Shown: one piece after another, positions 33,767 through 42,083 of the stretch | How the letters are laid out: each line of letters opens with the position of its first letter | Position numbering within the stretch: position 1 is the stretch's first letter | Assembly (NCBI RefSeq): GCF_001076885.1 | Contig: NZ_JVDT01000036.1 | Span: 1-42,098, forward strand | Source: Bacillus sp. 522_BSPC | Lineage (GTDB): Bacteria > Bacillota > Bacilli > Bacillales > Cytobacillaceae | Length of the DNA stretch: 42,098 bases | Direction of reading: 5' to 3' | Notes under the pieces: model-generated | What the model was told of the DNA's origin: nothing | Seen by the model: only the letters and a program-made list of their open reading frames with translations | The model's database searches: none | Program-made: the position numbers and the translations under genes

Positions 33767-34870
33767 ATGAATATGCAACCATCAAATGTAAATAATGCAG
33801 ACAATCAAGTTGCAGAGATATTAACAGAAGAAAAAGTGTCGGAAATAAAGTTAGCGCTTAGAAATGAGCCAGAAGTACAGAAATTGGCACAGTCGATTGA
33901 CGAAAAGGATCAAATTCAAATACTCGAATTCGGGAAGGAACCTGCAACGCAAATCTCAAAATTCTCTGATAAAATCCTTAATAATATGAGAACTACTAAA
34001 GTAGAAGACTCTGGCGAATTATTGAAACAGCTTGGTAGAATCATGGATAAATTTGACAAAAAGGATTTTGAAGAGTCATCAAAGGGTTTTTTTGGCAAAC
34101 TGTTTAAAAAAAGTGAAAAAATAATGGAAAAGCTTTTTGGAAAATACCAGTCTATGGGACAAGAGATAGATAAAGTCTATGTAGAAATTTCAAAATATCA
34201 AAATGAAATGGTTGATTCTACAACGATGCTCGATGAAATGTACGAGCAAAATTATCAATATTATTTAACATTAGAAAAATATGCTGTAGCAGGAGGCATG
34301 AAATCGGAAGAATTAAAGACCCATGTACTTCCTCAACTTGAGGCGAAAGCAGTTGCTGGTGATCAATTAGCAGGAATGCAGCTTGATACCTTAAGAAATG
34401 CAATAGAGCTCTTAGATCAGCGTGTTTACGATTTGGAAATGGCAAAAATGGTTGCCTTACAAACTGCTCCTCAAATACGCTTATTACAAAGAGGAAACAC
34501 TAAATTAATTGGTAAGATCAATTCAGCATTTGTGACGACTATACCTATTTTTAAAAATGGTCTTATTCAAGCTGTTGCAGCCAAAAGACAGAAGTTAGTT
34601 GCAGACAGCATGAGTGAATTGGATAGAAGAACAAATGAAATGCTGGTGAAAAACGCTCAAAATATCTCCCAGCAAAGTGTAGATATTGCAAGGCTTGCAG
34701 GCAGCCCGAGCATTAAGATTGAGACAATTGAAGAATCATGGAATATTATTATCAAAGGAATGCAGGAAACAAAAACGATTGAAGAAGAAAATAAACGCTT
34801 AAGAGAAGAAGGAACAAAAAAATTAGAAGAATTGCAAAATAACTTCAAGCAAATGAAGCTTCAAGGGTAA
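33767..34870 (+). CDS. yceH: toxic anion resistance protein (TelA/YceH)
   Basis: A 367-aa, almost wholly alpha-helical protein of the TelA family, linked to tellurite and toxic-anion tolerance. The helical core spans residues about 60-350, with GFFGKLFKKSEKIMEKLF, VDSTTMLDEMYEQNYQYYL and VAKMVALQTAPQIRLLQRGN-type segments (seen as MVALQTAPQIRLLQ). A Gln- and Lys-rich coiled coil ends the protein. No membrane helix or catalytic motif is apparent. AAAAGGAGAATAAAAG precedes the ATG, three bases after the yceG stop, so the two are coupled and probably act together. Confidence 0.92.
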   Translation: MNMQPSNVNNADNQVAEILTEEKVSEIKLALRNEPEVQKLAQSIDEKDQIQILEFGKEPATQISKFSDKILNNMRTTKVEDSGELLKQLGRIMDKFDKKDFEESSKGFFGKLFKKSEKIMEKLFGKYQSMGQEIDKVYVEISKYQNEMVDSTTMLDEMYEQNYQYYLTLEKYAVAGGMKSEELKTHVLPQLEAKAVAGDQLAGMQLDTLRNAIELLDQRVYDLEMAKMVALQTAPQIRLLQRGNTKLIGKINSAFVTTIPIFKNGLIQAVAAKRQKLVADSMSELDRRTNEMLVKNAQNISQQSVDIARLAGSPSIKIETIEESWNIIIKGMQETKTIEEENKRLREEGTKKLEELQNNFKQMKLQG

Positions 34871-35151
34871 TTCAGACTTCATTTATGAGCCAATTTATTA
34901 AAGTATTTGACTAACAGTGTTGATTGTAGTGACTTCATTTTATTCTATAGGTAGTTAAGTTGAAAACATAGGGTTGGTTAAGTAAGTACGTCTTTCTTCC
35001 TTATGAATGCCTGTTTTCTCTGCAATCAACACATTTCTTTTAATAGCAAATTTCTTTTGGAAGTTAGCATGGATTAATATTATTTCATTTATTGAAAGCT
35101 TTAAAAAAAGTTTGATAACAAATATTACTACCATACATAGGAGTGAGAATC
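34871..35151. other. intergenic region telA-terD2
   Basis: About 280 bases without a gene. A 9-bp inverted repeat, TGTTGATTG (34918-34926) / CAATCAACA (35023-35031), spans 114 bases. There is no clear terminator after telA and no SigW box. A possible TTGAAA near 35093 has no good -10 partner. Read-through from the yceG promoter is therefore possible. Confidence 0.4.
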
Positions 35152-35763
35152 ATGGCAATTAATTTACAAAAAGGACAAAGAGTTGATTTAACAAAGGGAA
35201 ATCCAGGATTAAGTAAAATTTTAATTGGTCTTGGCTGGGATCCAGTTCAGCAAAATAAAGGCGGAGGGCTTTTAGGATCTTTATTTGGTGGTGGTTCGAC
35301 AGCAAGTATTGATTGTGATGCTTCTGTCATTATGGTCAATGAACAGGGGAAGGTTCAAGCAAATAATGATGTTATCTATTTTGGAAATTTAAAAAGCCGC
35401 GATGGTAGTGTCCACCATTCAGGAGATAACCTAACAGGTGACGGTGATGGGGATGATGAACAAATAAATATTGAATTAAATAAGGTGCCATCACATATTC
35501 AAAAGTTAATATTTGTTGTAAATATATATGATGCAGTGAAAAGAAGACAACATTTTGGCATGATTCAAAATGCTTTTATTCGAATCGTCAATCCTTTATC
35601 CAATCAATCGCTTATTCACTACAACTTGACAGATGATTATGCAGGTAAGACTAGTTTGATAGTCGGTGAATTATATAGACATGGACAAGATTGGAAGTTT
35701 GCGGCAATTGGTACAGGGACAAACGCAGGTAGTCTAGGTGAAGTTGTTAAATCTTATTCCTAA
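35152..35763 (+). CDS. TerD family protein with Gly-rich insert (YceC-like), paralogue 2
   Basis: A 203-aa TerD protein that differs from its two neighbours by a Gly-rich insert after WDPVQQ (KGGGLLGSLFGGGSTAS, about residues 35-51), placed just before the first acidic loop (IDCDASV). The second acidic loop is [10 protein letters not shown]. From memory B. subtilis YceC carries a comparable insert, so this is probably its counterpart. The ATG at 35152 follows ATAGGAGTGAGAATC; the frame is open upstream to a GTG at 35143 within that site. The C-terminus lacks the GGLAAL ending of the other paralogues. Confidence 0.9.
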   Translation: MAINLQKGQRVDLTKGNPGLSKILIGLGWDPVQQNKGGGLLGSLFGGGSTASIDCDASVIMVNEQGKVQANNDVIYFGNLKSRDGSVHHSGDNLTGDGDGDDEQINIELNKVPSHIQKLIFVVNIYDAVKRRQHFGMIQNAFIRIVNPLSNQSLIHYNLTDDYAGKTSLIVGELYRHGQDWKFAAIGTGTNAGSLGEVVKSYS

Positions 35764-35833
35764 TTTTGTCAAATAGGCACAAAAAAGCTGCTGTCTATAA
35801 ATCAATCTATTATTCAGATATGGGGGAATAGAA

Positions 35834-36412
35834 ATGAGTATTAATCTTTCTAAAGGACAACGAATTGATTTAACAAAAACAAATCCAGGGTTAACTAGAG
35901 CTATCATTGGGTTGGGCTGGGATATTAACCAGTACGATGGTGGAACTGGCTTTGATTTAGATGCGTCAGCTTTTATGGCAAATGAAAACGGCAAGGTTAT
36001 TAATGACGAGGATTTTATTTTTTATAATAATCTTGTCCATCCAAGCGGTGGAGTGGAGCATACTGGTGATAATCGCACGGGTGAGGGAGATGGAGATGAC
36101 GAACAAATCATTATTGATTTTACGAAGATTCCTCTTCACGTTAATAAAATCGGCATTGCTGTTACTATTCATGATGCAGAATCAAGAAGACAAAACTTTG
36201 GACAAGTTTCCAATGCGTTTGTACGTGTCGTAAATGAAGATAATAATATAGAAATCCTACGCTTTGACTTAGGGGAAGATTTTTCTGTCGAGACAGCTGT
36301 TATCGTTTGTGAGCTTTACAAACATAATGGGGAATGGAAATTTAATGCCATAGGAAGTGGATTTTCAGGAGGACTTGCCGCCCTGTGCCGTAATTATGGA
36401 TTAGAAGTTTAA
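35834..36412 (+). CDS. TerD family stress protein, paralogue 3
   Basis: A 192-aa TerD protein, clearly closest to paralogue 1 (shared DFDLDAS-type loop as [47 protein letters not shown]). Acidic calcium-loop residues are complete. ATGGGGGAATAGAA precedes the ATG. It lies 70 bases after paralogue 2 and is followed by a strong long terminator that closes the island. It resembles the yceD/yceE type. Confidence 0.92.
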   Translation: MSINLSKGQRIDLTKTNPGLTRAIIGLGWDINQYDGGTGFDLDASAFMANENGKVINDEDFIFYNNLVHPSGGVEHTGDNRTGEGDGDDEQIIIDFTKIPLHVNKIGIAVTIHDAESRRQNFGQVSNAFVRVVNEDNNIEILRFDLGEDFSVETAVIVCELYKHNGEWKFNAIGSGFSGGLAALCRNYGLEV

Positions 36413-36445
36413 CTAGAATTGTAAGTCTTTAAAAAGAGTCATATC

Positions 36446-36508
36446 CCAAAAGAATGAAAGTAGAAGAATTGCAAAAAGATTCTTCTATCCATTCTTTTGG
36501 ATTTTTTT
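36446..36508 (+). terminator. terminator of the Ter island
   Basis: CCAAAAGAATG (36446-36456) pairs with CATTCTTTTGG (36490-36500), and inner AGAAGAAT pairs with ATTCTTCT. A run of seven T follows. Confidence 0.85.
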
Positions 36509-36555
36509 ATGAAGAATTTAGGTAATTTTATCTAGTTTTTGAGATTCCTAACCTA

Positions 36556-36564
36556 TGCTATAAT
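36556..36564 (+). promoter_or_regulatory. extended -10 promoter of the metallopeptidase gene
   Basis: TGCTATAAT: extended -10 (TG, one base, TATAAT) about 75 bases before the start codon. The -35 region is poor (TTTTTG). Confidence 0.5.
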
Positions 36565-36638
36565 TTTAGTAGAATAGGTTTCTCCTCTCTTTCTTATTTT
36601 TAGAAAGAACATAGAGAGATTAGTTGTGGGGGATATGG

Positions 36639-37346
36639 ATGAGATGGCTCAAAAGAATAGCACCATTATGTATGATAGCAGCAACGAGCATTTTGATGGG
36701 AAACTCCCAGCTTCCGAATAATGAAATATACTTAAAAAACTTATCTGAACTAACCATTATTAAGGCGAATTTATCCCTAGAAGCAAAAGAAAACTTAGGA
36801 AATATGATAATTTTGCCAGAAGAATCTTATGATCAAGAAGAAGCAGCTGCAATAATTGAAAGATTAAATCAATTGCCTTCTACTCTATTAAATAAGGTGC
36901 AATCTAGGGGAATAAAAGTAAAATTATTTACTGGAAAATTAACAGATAATAAGACAGCACAGAAATTTGCTGGAATTATTCCAAGGGGCTACACCTCTCA
37001 AAAGACGTGGGATGATGTTCCTGGTATTGGTGGCGGGAAAGTGGTTCTTGTAAAAATAGGTGCGAGTGAAAAGGGACAAGGGCACAGCTCTGTTAATTTA
37101 GAATATCATGAATTGGCTCATTCCATTGATTATAAAGTTCTAAACAATGCGAGCAAAACAGAAGCATATAGATTAGTTTGGAACGAGGAAAAAGGGAAGT
37201 TATTTCCTAATAGACAATACTTTCTTCAATATGCAGAAGAATATTTCGCAGAAACATTTGCCATGTTTTATATGGGAGGAAAGGAAAAGGAAACACTTTC
37301 GCAACTAGCTCCGAAAACATATCAGTATATCGCTACAATACAATAA
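36639..37346 (+). CDS. secreted ATLF-like (anthrax lethal factor/PPEP type) zinc metallopeptidase
   Basis: A 235-aa protein with an N-terminal signal peptide (MRWLKRIAPLCMIAATSILMG). The zinc motif is His157-Glu-Leu-Ala-His161, and the third-ligand region is YAEEYFAETFAMFY (about 198-211), typical of the lethal-factor C-terminal-like family that also includes the Pro-Pro endopeptidases. TWDDVPGIGGGKVVLV upstream of it is also a family trait. It is probably secreted and cleaves a specific extracellular or envelope protein. The ATG at 36639 has TGTGGGGGATATGG upstream; a TTG at 36624 lies before that site. It sits between the Ter island and thyA. Confidence 0.8.
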   Translation: MRWLKRIAPLCMIAATSILMGNSQLPNNEIYLKNLSELTIIKANLSLEAKENLGNMIILPEESYDQEEAAAIIERLNQLPSTLLNKVQSRGIKVKLFTGKLTDNKTAQKFAGIIPRGYTSQKTWDDVPGIGGGKVVLVKIGASEKGQGHSSVNLEYHELAHSIDYKVLNNASKTEAYRLVWNEEKGKLFPNRQYFLQYAEEYFAETFAMFYMGGKEKETLSQLAPKTYQYIATIQ

Positions 37347-37386
37347 GCTTGTAGGGAATCGCAATTTAATATAAAGGGTGTATAAA

Positions 37387-38181
37387 ATGAGACAATATTT
37401 AGATCTATGTAAGCATGTTTTAACAAATGGTGTAAAAAAAGAAGATCGAACTGGAACTGGAACTATTAGTACCTTTGGATATCAAATGAGGTTTGATCTT
37501 TCAGAAGGATTTCCATTAATTACAACGAAAAAGCTGCATTTACGTTCCATAATTTATGAGTTGCTTTGGTTTTTAAATGGCGATACAAATGTGAAATATT
37601 TACAAGATCATAATGTTCGAATTTGGAATGAATGGGCAGATGAGCAAGGTAACTTAGGCCCAGTTTATGGACATCAATGGCGCTCTTGGACGACAAGAGA
37701 AGGGAACACAATTGACCAAATATCTGAATTGATTCATGCAATCAAGACAAATCCAGATTCTAGAAGATTAATTATTAGTGCATGGAACGTTGGGGACATG
37801 GAGAAAATGGCTTTGCCACCATGTCATTGTCTTTTTCAATTTTATGTTGCAGATGGTAAATTATCTTGTCAACTGTACCAGCGTTCAGCAGATGTATTTC
37901 TTGGAGTGCCTTTTAATATTGCTTCTTACGCTCTGCTTACACATATGATCGCCCAAGTTTGTGATTTAGAGGTAGGAGAATTTATTCATTCCTTTGGAGA
38001 TGTTCATATCTATACAAATCATGTTGAGCAGGTAAAACTTCAGTTAACGAGAGATCCAAAGACATTACCACAGTTGAAAATGAATAAAGACGTAAAAGAT
38101 ATTTTTTCCTTTAAATATGAAGATTTTGAAATCGTTAATTATGAAGCACATCCCCATATTAAAGGGGTGGTCAGTGTATGA
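37387..38181 (+). CDS. thyA: thymidylate synthase
   Basis: Makes dTMP from dUMP using 5,10-methylene-THF. The 264-aa product has catalytic Cys146 ([11 protein letters not shown]), the phosphate-binding RTGTGT and DSRRLI arginines, and the dUMP-binding [18 protein letters not shown]. The length is that of the E. coli-type enzyme and of B. subtilis ThyB. The ATG at 37387 follows AAAGGGTGTATAAA; an upstream GTG lies within that site. The stop overlaps the dfrA start by 4 bases, so the folate-cycle pair is coupled: dihydrofolate made here is reduced by the next enzyme. Confidence 0.97.
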   Translation: MRQYLDLCKHVLTNGVKKEDRTGTGTISTFGYQMRFDLSEGFPLITTKKLHLRSIIYELLWFLNGDTNVKYLQDHNVRIWNEWADEQGNLGPVYGHQWRSWTTREGNTIDQISELIHAIKTNPDSRRLIISAWNVGDMEKMALPPCHCLFQFYVADGKLSCQLYQRSADVFLGVPFNIASYALLTHMIAQVCDLEVGEFIHSFGDVHIYTNHVEQVKLQLTRDPKTLPQLKMNKDVKDIFSFKYEDFEIVNYEAHPHIKGVVSV

Positions 38182-38669
38182 TTTCCTTAATTGTTGCAAT
38201 GGATAGAAATAATGTTATTGGTTTGAATAATCAATTGCCATGGCATTTGCCAGAGGATTTAAAGTATTTCAAAAAAATAACGACAGGGCATCCAATTGTG
38301 ATGGGGAGAAAAACAAGGGACTCAATCGGCAGAAATCTTCCAAATCGTGAAAATGTCGTTATTACGAGAAATCAAGGGTATATTTGTGAAGGATGTACAA
38401 TATTCTATTCGATTGATGAATTTTATAAATGGAGTAAAGCCCATCAGGAGGAAGAAATATTTGTAATTGGTGGTGCTGAGCTTTTTGCAGAAACATTAAG
38501 CGAAACAGACCGATTATACATTACACGAATCGACCATGAATTTGAAGGAAATACCTTTTTTCCTGCTTTAAATTGGCATGAATGGAAACTTGTAAGTGAA
38601 CAAAAAGGGATAGTAAATGACAAAAACTTGTATCCTCATGTGTTTTATGTCTATGAAAGAGCGGAATAA
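38178..38669 (+). CDS. dfrA: dihydrofolate reductase
   Basis: A 163-aa NADPH-dependent enzyme regenerating tetrahydrofolate. Features seen: [32 protein letters not shown] with acidic Asp27, the NADPH-binding [15 protein letters not shown] and the second nucleotide loop VIGGAELF. It begins with ATG inside the last codons of thyA (ATGA overlap) and is the second gene of the unit. GGGGTGG lies 7 bases upstream. It ends in a 40-bp perfect palindrome. It is the chromosomal housekeeping type; nothing suggests a resistance form. Confidence 0.96.
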   Translation: MISLIVAMDRNNVIGLNNQLPWHLPEDLKYFKKITTGHPIVMGRKTRDSIGRNLPNRENVVITRNQGYICEGCTIFYSIDEFYKWSKAHQEEEIFVIGGAELFAETLSETDRLYITRIDHEFEGNTFFPALNWHEWKLVSEQKGIVNDKNLYPHVFYVYERAE

Positions 38670-38708
38670 TAAGAAAAAGGAAGGCGAATTCGCCTTCCTT
38701 TTTCTTAT
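38669..38708. terminator. 40-bp perfect palindromic terminator, dfrA / yplQ
   Basis: The bases 38669-38708 are perfectly self-complementary around GAATTC (38686-38691). Left arm AAGAAAAAGGAAGGCGAA, right arm TTCGCCTTCCTTTTTCTT. Both strands end in CCTTTTTCTTAT, so it terminates the converging dfrA and yplQ transcripts equally well. The arms begin in the dfrA stop codon. Confidence 0.85.
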
Positions 38709-38737
38709 AGAAAGATTGTAGTAATCTTTTATATTAA

Positions 38738-39376
38738 TTAAACATAGAGATATACACAAAAATACATTAAAGCACTGCCAGCTAAAACAAAAATATGCCA
38801 AATGGCATGAAAGTAGGGGATTTTTTGCATGACATAAAATACACTACCAACAGTATAAAGCAGGCCACCTCCAATGAGAAACAGGAAACCAGTCATTCCA
38901 ATTGCATGATAAAGTGGCACGATTGCCATCACAATTAGCCAGCCCATAATAACATAGAGGATTGTTGATGTTACAATATATTTTTTGACATAGTAACATT
39001 TAAAGACAATCCCAATAATAGCTAATGCCCAAACAATCCCAAAAAGGGTCCAGCCTAAGCTACCACGAATGGCAACTAAAACAAAGGGAGTATATGTTCC
39101 TGCGATTAGAAGATAGATGGATGAATGATCCAATATCTCGAAAAAATCCTTTACTTTTTCATGGGTAATACTATGCAATAATGTGGAGCATAGATAGAGG
39201 ATAATCATGGAAGCACCAAAAATGGAAAAACTTACAATTCTCCATGGGTTAGCAGTTTCAGCTGCATTTAAAATAAGCATTACTAAAGCGGGAATGCTCA
39301 TAAGTAATCCAATACCATGGGTTATACTGTTGGCTATCTCTTCTTTTAGCGAAAAATCTTTTATTGAAAAATTCAT
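38738..39376 (-). CDS. yplQ: hemolysin III family membrane protein (YplQ/TrhA)
   Basis: A 212-aa protein with seven hydrophobic helices of the PAQR/hemolysin III family. Conserved features are EEIANSITHGIGLL in the first helix, CSTLLHS, DHSSIYLLIAGTYTPF and the C-terminal FHAIWHIFVLAGSALMYF, which hold the Ser, Asp and His residues of the zinc hydrolase-like site. Bacterial members have been linked to membrane fluidity control. The ATG at 39376 has AAGGAGTGACTTTC upstream. It converges on dfrA and is divergent from ilvA, the same neighbours as in B. subtilis. Confidence 0.9.
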   Translation of the reverse strand: MNFSIKDFSLKEEIANSITHGIGLLMSIPALVMLILNAAETANPWRIVSFSIFGASMIILYLCSTLLHSITHEKVKDFFEILDHSSIYLLIAGTYTPFVLVAIRGSLGWTLFGIVWALAIIGIVFKCYYVKKYIVTSTILYVIMGWLIVMAIVPLYHAIGMTGFLFLIGGGLLYTVGSVFYVMQKIPYFHAIWHIFVLAGSALMYFCVYLYV

Positions 39377-39531
39377 AAATGAAAGTCACTCCTTATTCTT
39401 TCATTGTAAGGTATTACTTCCATAAAAACAAACAAATACAGCGATGAATTTATTGGGAAAAATTCTACGCAATCAAAATATATGAAAAAAAAGAAAATTT
39501 AAAATTTTATTAGGAGAAAGCGAAAAATTCA

Positions 39532-39540
39532 TGGTATAAT
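39532..39540 (+). promoter_or_regulatory. extended -10 promoter of ilvA
   Basis: TGGTATAAT (TG, one base, TATAAT), giving a transcript start near 39547 and a leader of only about 30 bases. There is therefore no room for a T-box leader. The -35 region is weak. Confidence 0.55.
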
Positions 39541-39576
39541 GTACGAATTAAAATGGTTAGAAATGAGGGTGTGGAA

Positions 39577-40842
39577 ATGGAACAAAATGTAATGAAAAAA
39601 TGGGTGCAATTGGAGGATATTATTATTGCATACCAAGGAATTAAAGACATAGTAGCCCATACTCCCTTACAAAAAAATTATCGATTATCTGAAAAATATG
39701 ATTGCAATGTTTATTTAAAAAGGGAAGATCTACAGCATGTGCGTTCCTTTAAATTAAGGGGTGCATTTTATTCGATGAAGATGCTAGAAATAGAAAAAAT
39801 GAAAAATGGTGTTGTTTGTGCAAGTGCAGGAAACCATGCTCAAGGTGTAGCATATTCTTGTCGTTATTTAAATGTTCATGGGAAAATTTTCATGCCAGCT
39901 ACAACGCCTAAACAAAAGGTTACGCAGGTTAAAATGTTTGGGAAGGAAAATGTGGAGATTATTTTAACTGGTGATACATTTGATGATTCCTATGTAGAAG
40001 CAGTTGCTTGTGCAGAAGCAGAAGAAAGAGCATTTATTCATCCATTTAATGATGAGAATGTCATTGCAGGGCAAGGAACGATGGCCATTGAAATGATGAA
40101 TGATATTGATGTTCCAATTGATTATGTTTTTGCAAGCATTGGTGGCGGCGGTTTAATGGCAGGATTAAGTACATACATGAAAAGCGTTTCTCCATTAACT
40201 CAAATGATTGGTGTGGAGCCAGCTGGTGCACCTTCGATGAAAGAAGCCTTAATTAGAAATAAGGTAGTAACACTAAATAAGATTGATAAATTTGTTGATG
40301 GTGCAGCAGTCAAAAGTGTTGGACAAAAGAATTTTGAAATCTGTAGAGATTATGTTGATGATATTGTTTTAGTGCCTGAGGGAAAAGTTTGTACGTCTAT
40401 TCTTTCTTTATATAATGAGCATGCTATCGTTGCCGAACCAGCAGGAGCTTTGCCAGTTGCTGCCCTCGATTTATATAAAGAAAAGATAAAAGGGAAAAAC
40501 ATTGTACTTGTAATTAGCGGTGGAAATAACGATATTGATCGTATGCAGGATATTAAAGAACGTTCTCTACTATATGAGGGATTGTTATATCACTTCATTG
40601 TAAATTTCCCCCAAAGAGCAGGTGCGCTTAGAGAATTTTTAGATGATGTGTTAGGACCCGATGATGATATTGTCCGGTTTGAATATGCCAAAAAGAATAA
40701 TAAAGAGAATGGTCCAGCGCTTGTTGGCTTAGAGCTGAAGAATAGGGATGACTATAAAGGACTAATTGAAAGAATGGATAAAAAAGGTTTTCCTTACACG
40801 GAAGTGAATAGAGATTCTAATTTATTTCATTTGCTCGTCTAA
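39577..40842 (+). CDS. ilvA: threonine ammonia-lyase (threonine deaminase)
   Basis: PLP enzyme of 421 aa converting threonine to 2-oxobutyrate, the first step of isoleucine synthesis. PLP lysine is Lys59 (VRSFKLRGAF); the phosphate cup is SIGGGGLMAGLS; SAGNHAQGVAYSC is also diagnostic. A single ACT-like regulatory domain (about 340-421, starting LYHFIVNFPQRAGALREFL) suggests isoleucine feedback, as in B. subtilis IlvA (422 aa). I choose the ATG at 39577 after GAGGGTGTGGAA, which gives the family length; the ATG at 39553 would add eight residues. No other ilv gene is in the window. Confidence 0.95.
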   Translation: MEQNVMKKWVQLEDIIIAYQGIKDIVAHTPLQKNYRLSEKYDCNVYLKREDLQHVRSFKLRGAFYSMKMLEIEKMKNGVVCASAGNHAQGVAYSCRYLNVHGKIFMPATTPKQKVTQVKMFGKENVEIILTGDTFDDSYVEAVACAEAEERAFIHPFNDENVIAGQGTMAIEMMNDIDVPIDYVFASIGGGGLMAGLSTYMKSVSPLTQMIGVEPAGAPSMKEALIRNKVVTLNKIDKFVDGAAVKSVGQKNFEICRDYVDDIVLVPEGKVCTSILSLYNEHAIVAEPAGALPVAALDLYKEKIKGKNIVLVISGGNNDIDRMQDIKERSLLYEGLLYHFIVNFPQRAGALREFLDDVLGPDDDIVRFEYAKKNNKENGPALVGLELKNRDDYKGLIERMDKKGFPYTEVNRDSNLFHLLV

Positions 40843-40860
40843 CATCTAAAGTAATCGGTA

Positions 40861-40904
40861 ATGGCCATGCGTGAGAAATTTAATCATGCATGGCCATTTT
40901 TTTA
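40861..40904 (+). terminator. terminator of ilvA
   Basis: ATGGCCATGC (40861-40870) pairs with GCATGGCCAT (40888-40897), 10 bp perfect, plus inner TGA/TCA, followed by TTTTTTT. Confidence 0.9.
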
Positions 40905-41008
40905 ACTATTTTTAACATGAAACAAGGACAAGTAGAAATAATTTTCTAAATGCGTACACATATTTTATTCTTAAAGAAACATCAAGGATATGTGATAAAA
41001 TTCACAGG

Positions 41009-41036
41009 TTACGAAAAGTATAATTTGTGGTATAGT
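41009..41036 (+). promoter_or_regulatory. promoter of the degV gene
   Basis: TTACGA (41009-41014), 16-base spacer ending TGTGG, TATAGT (41031-41036); the TGG just before makes it an extended -10. The leader would be about 115 bases and contains no recognised element. Confidence 0.5.
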
Positions 41037-41156
41037 GAATAGTATATGCTCAAAAAATAAAATCAATAGAGTGAGCATAGGAAAATCCTAAAAAATAAAT
41101 GTATAATAAAGTAAGCGTTTTAATGAAAAAATGAATGACAAATAGGGACGTGTGAA

Positions 41157-41999
41157 ATGAAAAAAATTAAAATTGTAACAGATTCAACAGTTGATTTATC
41201 GAAGGAAATATTAGAAAAATATGAAATTGAGGTAATATCTTTATCAATTTATATTAATAATAAATCATATTTGGATAGGGTTGATATTACCCCTGCTGAA
41301 TTTATTGATAAAATGATGGAATCAGATGAATTGCCTAAAACTTCACAGCCTTCTGTTGGCACTTTCATTGAAAAATATGATGAACTTGCTGATAAAGGGT
41401 ATGATATTATATCCATTCATATGACAGGCGGTATGAGTGGGACGGTAGAATCAGCTAAAAGTGCGAGCCAATTAACAAAGGCGAGTGTCTTTGTAGTAGA
41501 CTCTGAGTTTATTTCAAAGGGGTTATCTTTTCAAGTATTAGAAGCTGCAAAAATGGTGCAAAATGGACATAATGTAGCGGAAATATTGCAAAGATTAAAT
41601 CATGTGAAAAAGCATACGAAACTTTTTGTAGTAGTCGATACATTAGAGAATTTAATGAAGGGCGGAAGAATTGGAAAAGGAAAAGCTTTTCTAGGCTCTT
41701 TACTAAATATTAAGCCAATCGCGACGCTTGAGGAAGGTGTATATACACCTATTGCAAAAGTTAGAAGTCGCTCCCAAGCAGTAAAGTATTTAGTAGGTGC
41801 ATTTGTAGAAGACAGTCTTGGCAAGAAAATTAAAAGTGTAGGAATTACACATGCTGGTAGTCTTGAAGTTGCCATTAAATTGAAGGAAGCAATAGAAAAG
41901 GCCACTGGATTTAATAAAGTGGATATAGATTATACTACACCTGTTATTTCAACACATACAGGACCCGGAGCTATTGGTTTCAGCTACTATATTGAATAG
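41157..41999 (+). CDS. degV: DegV family fatty-acid-binding protein
   Basis: A 280-aa DegV-fold protein (FakB type) that binds a fatty acid and presents it to a FakA-like kinase. The first domain has KIVTDSTVDLSKEI and LPKTSQPSVGTFIEKYDEL; the lipid-binding Ser/Thr loop is SIHMTGGMSGTVESA. The C-terminal domain begins KHTKLFVVVDTLENLMKGGRIGK-like and ends with STHTGPGAIGFSYY. The start ATG follows GGGACGTGTGAA. Bacilli carry several paralogues; which fatty acid it prefers cannot be read here. A small hairpin and a dispersed repeat lie downstream. Confidence 0.9.
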   Translation: MKKIKIVTDSTVDLSKEILEKYEIEVISLSIYINNKSYLDRVDITPAEFIDKMMESDELPKTSQPSVGTFIEKYDELADKGYDIISIHMTGGMSGTVESAKSASQLTKASVFVVDSEFISKGLSFQVLEAAKMVQNGHNVAEILQRLNHVKKHTKLFVVVDTLENLMKGGRIGKGKAFLGSLLNIKPIATLEEGVYTPIAKVRSRSQAVKYLVGAFVEDSLGKKIKSVGITHAGSLEVAIKLKEAIEKATGFNKVDIDYTTPVISTHTGPGAIGFSYYIE

Positions 42000-42000
42000 C

Positions 42001-42026
42001 AATCTTACCAACTTGATAAGATTTTA
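42001..42026 (+). terminator. possible terminator of degV
   Basis: AATCTTA (42001-42007) pairs with TAAGATT (42017-42023), followed by TTAG. The stem is AT-rich and the U-tract short, so the call is modest. Confidence 0.45.
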
Positions 42027-42040
42027 GATGCATTTATAAA

Positions 42041-42083
42041 AGAGGCTGGGACAAAAGTATTTCAATCAACAACAAACACGAAC
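42041..42083 (+). repeat. dispersed 43-bp intergenic element, copy 2
   Basis: Begins AGAGGCTGGGACAAAA and ends CACGAAC; same length and ends as the copy at 1-43, in opposite orientation. The middle is diverged. It lies 3' of degV in the direction of that gene. A longer element may extend beyond the window. Confidence 0.6.

Noticed and set aside
39377-39576. T-box leader for ilvA
   Set aside because: The only good promoter lies about 40 bases before the start codon, and no AGGGTGG-type T-box sequence is seen.
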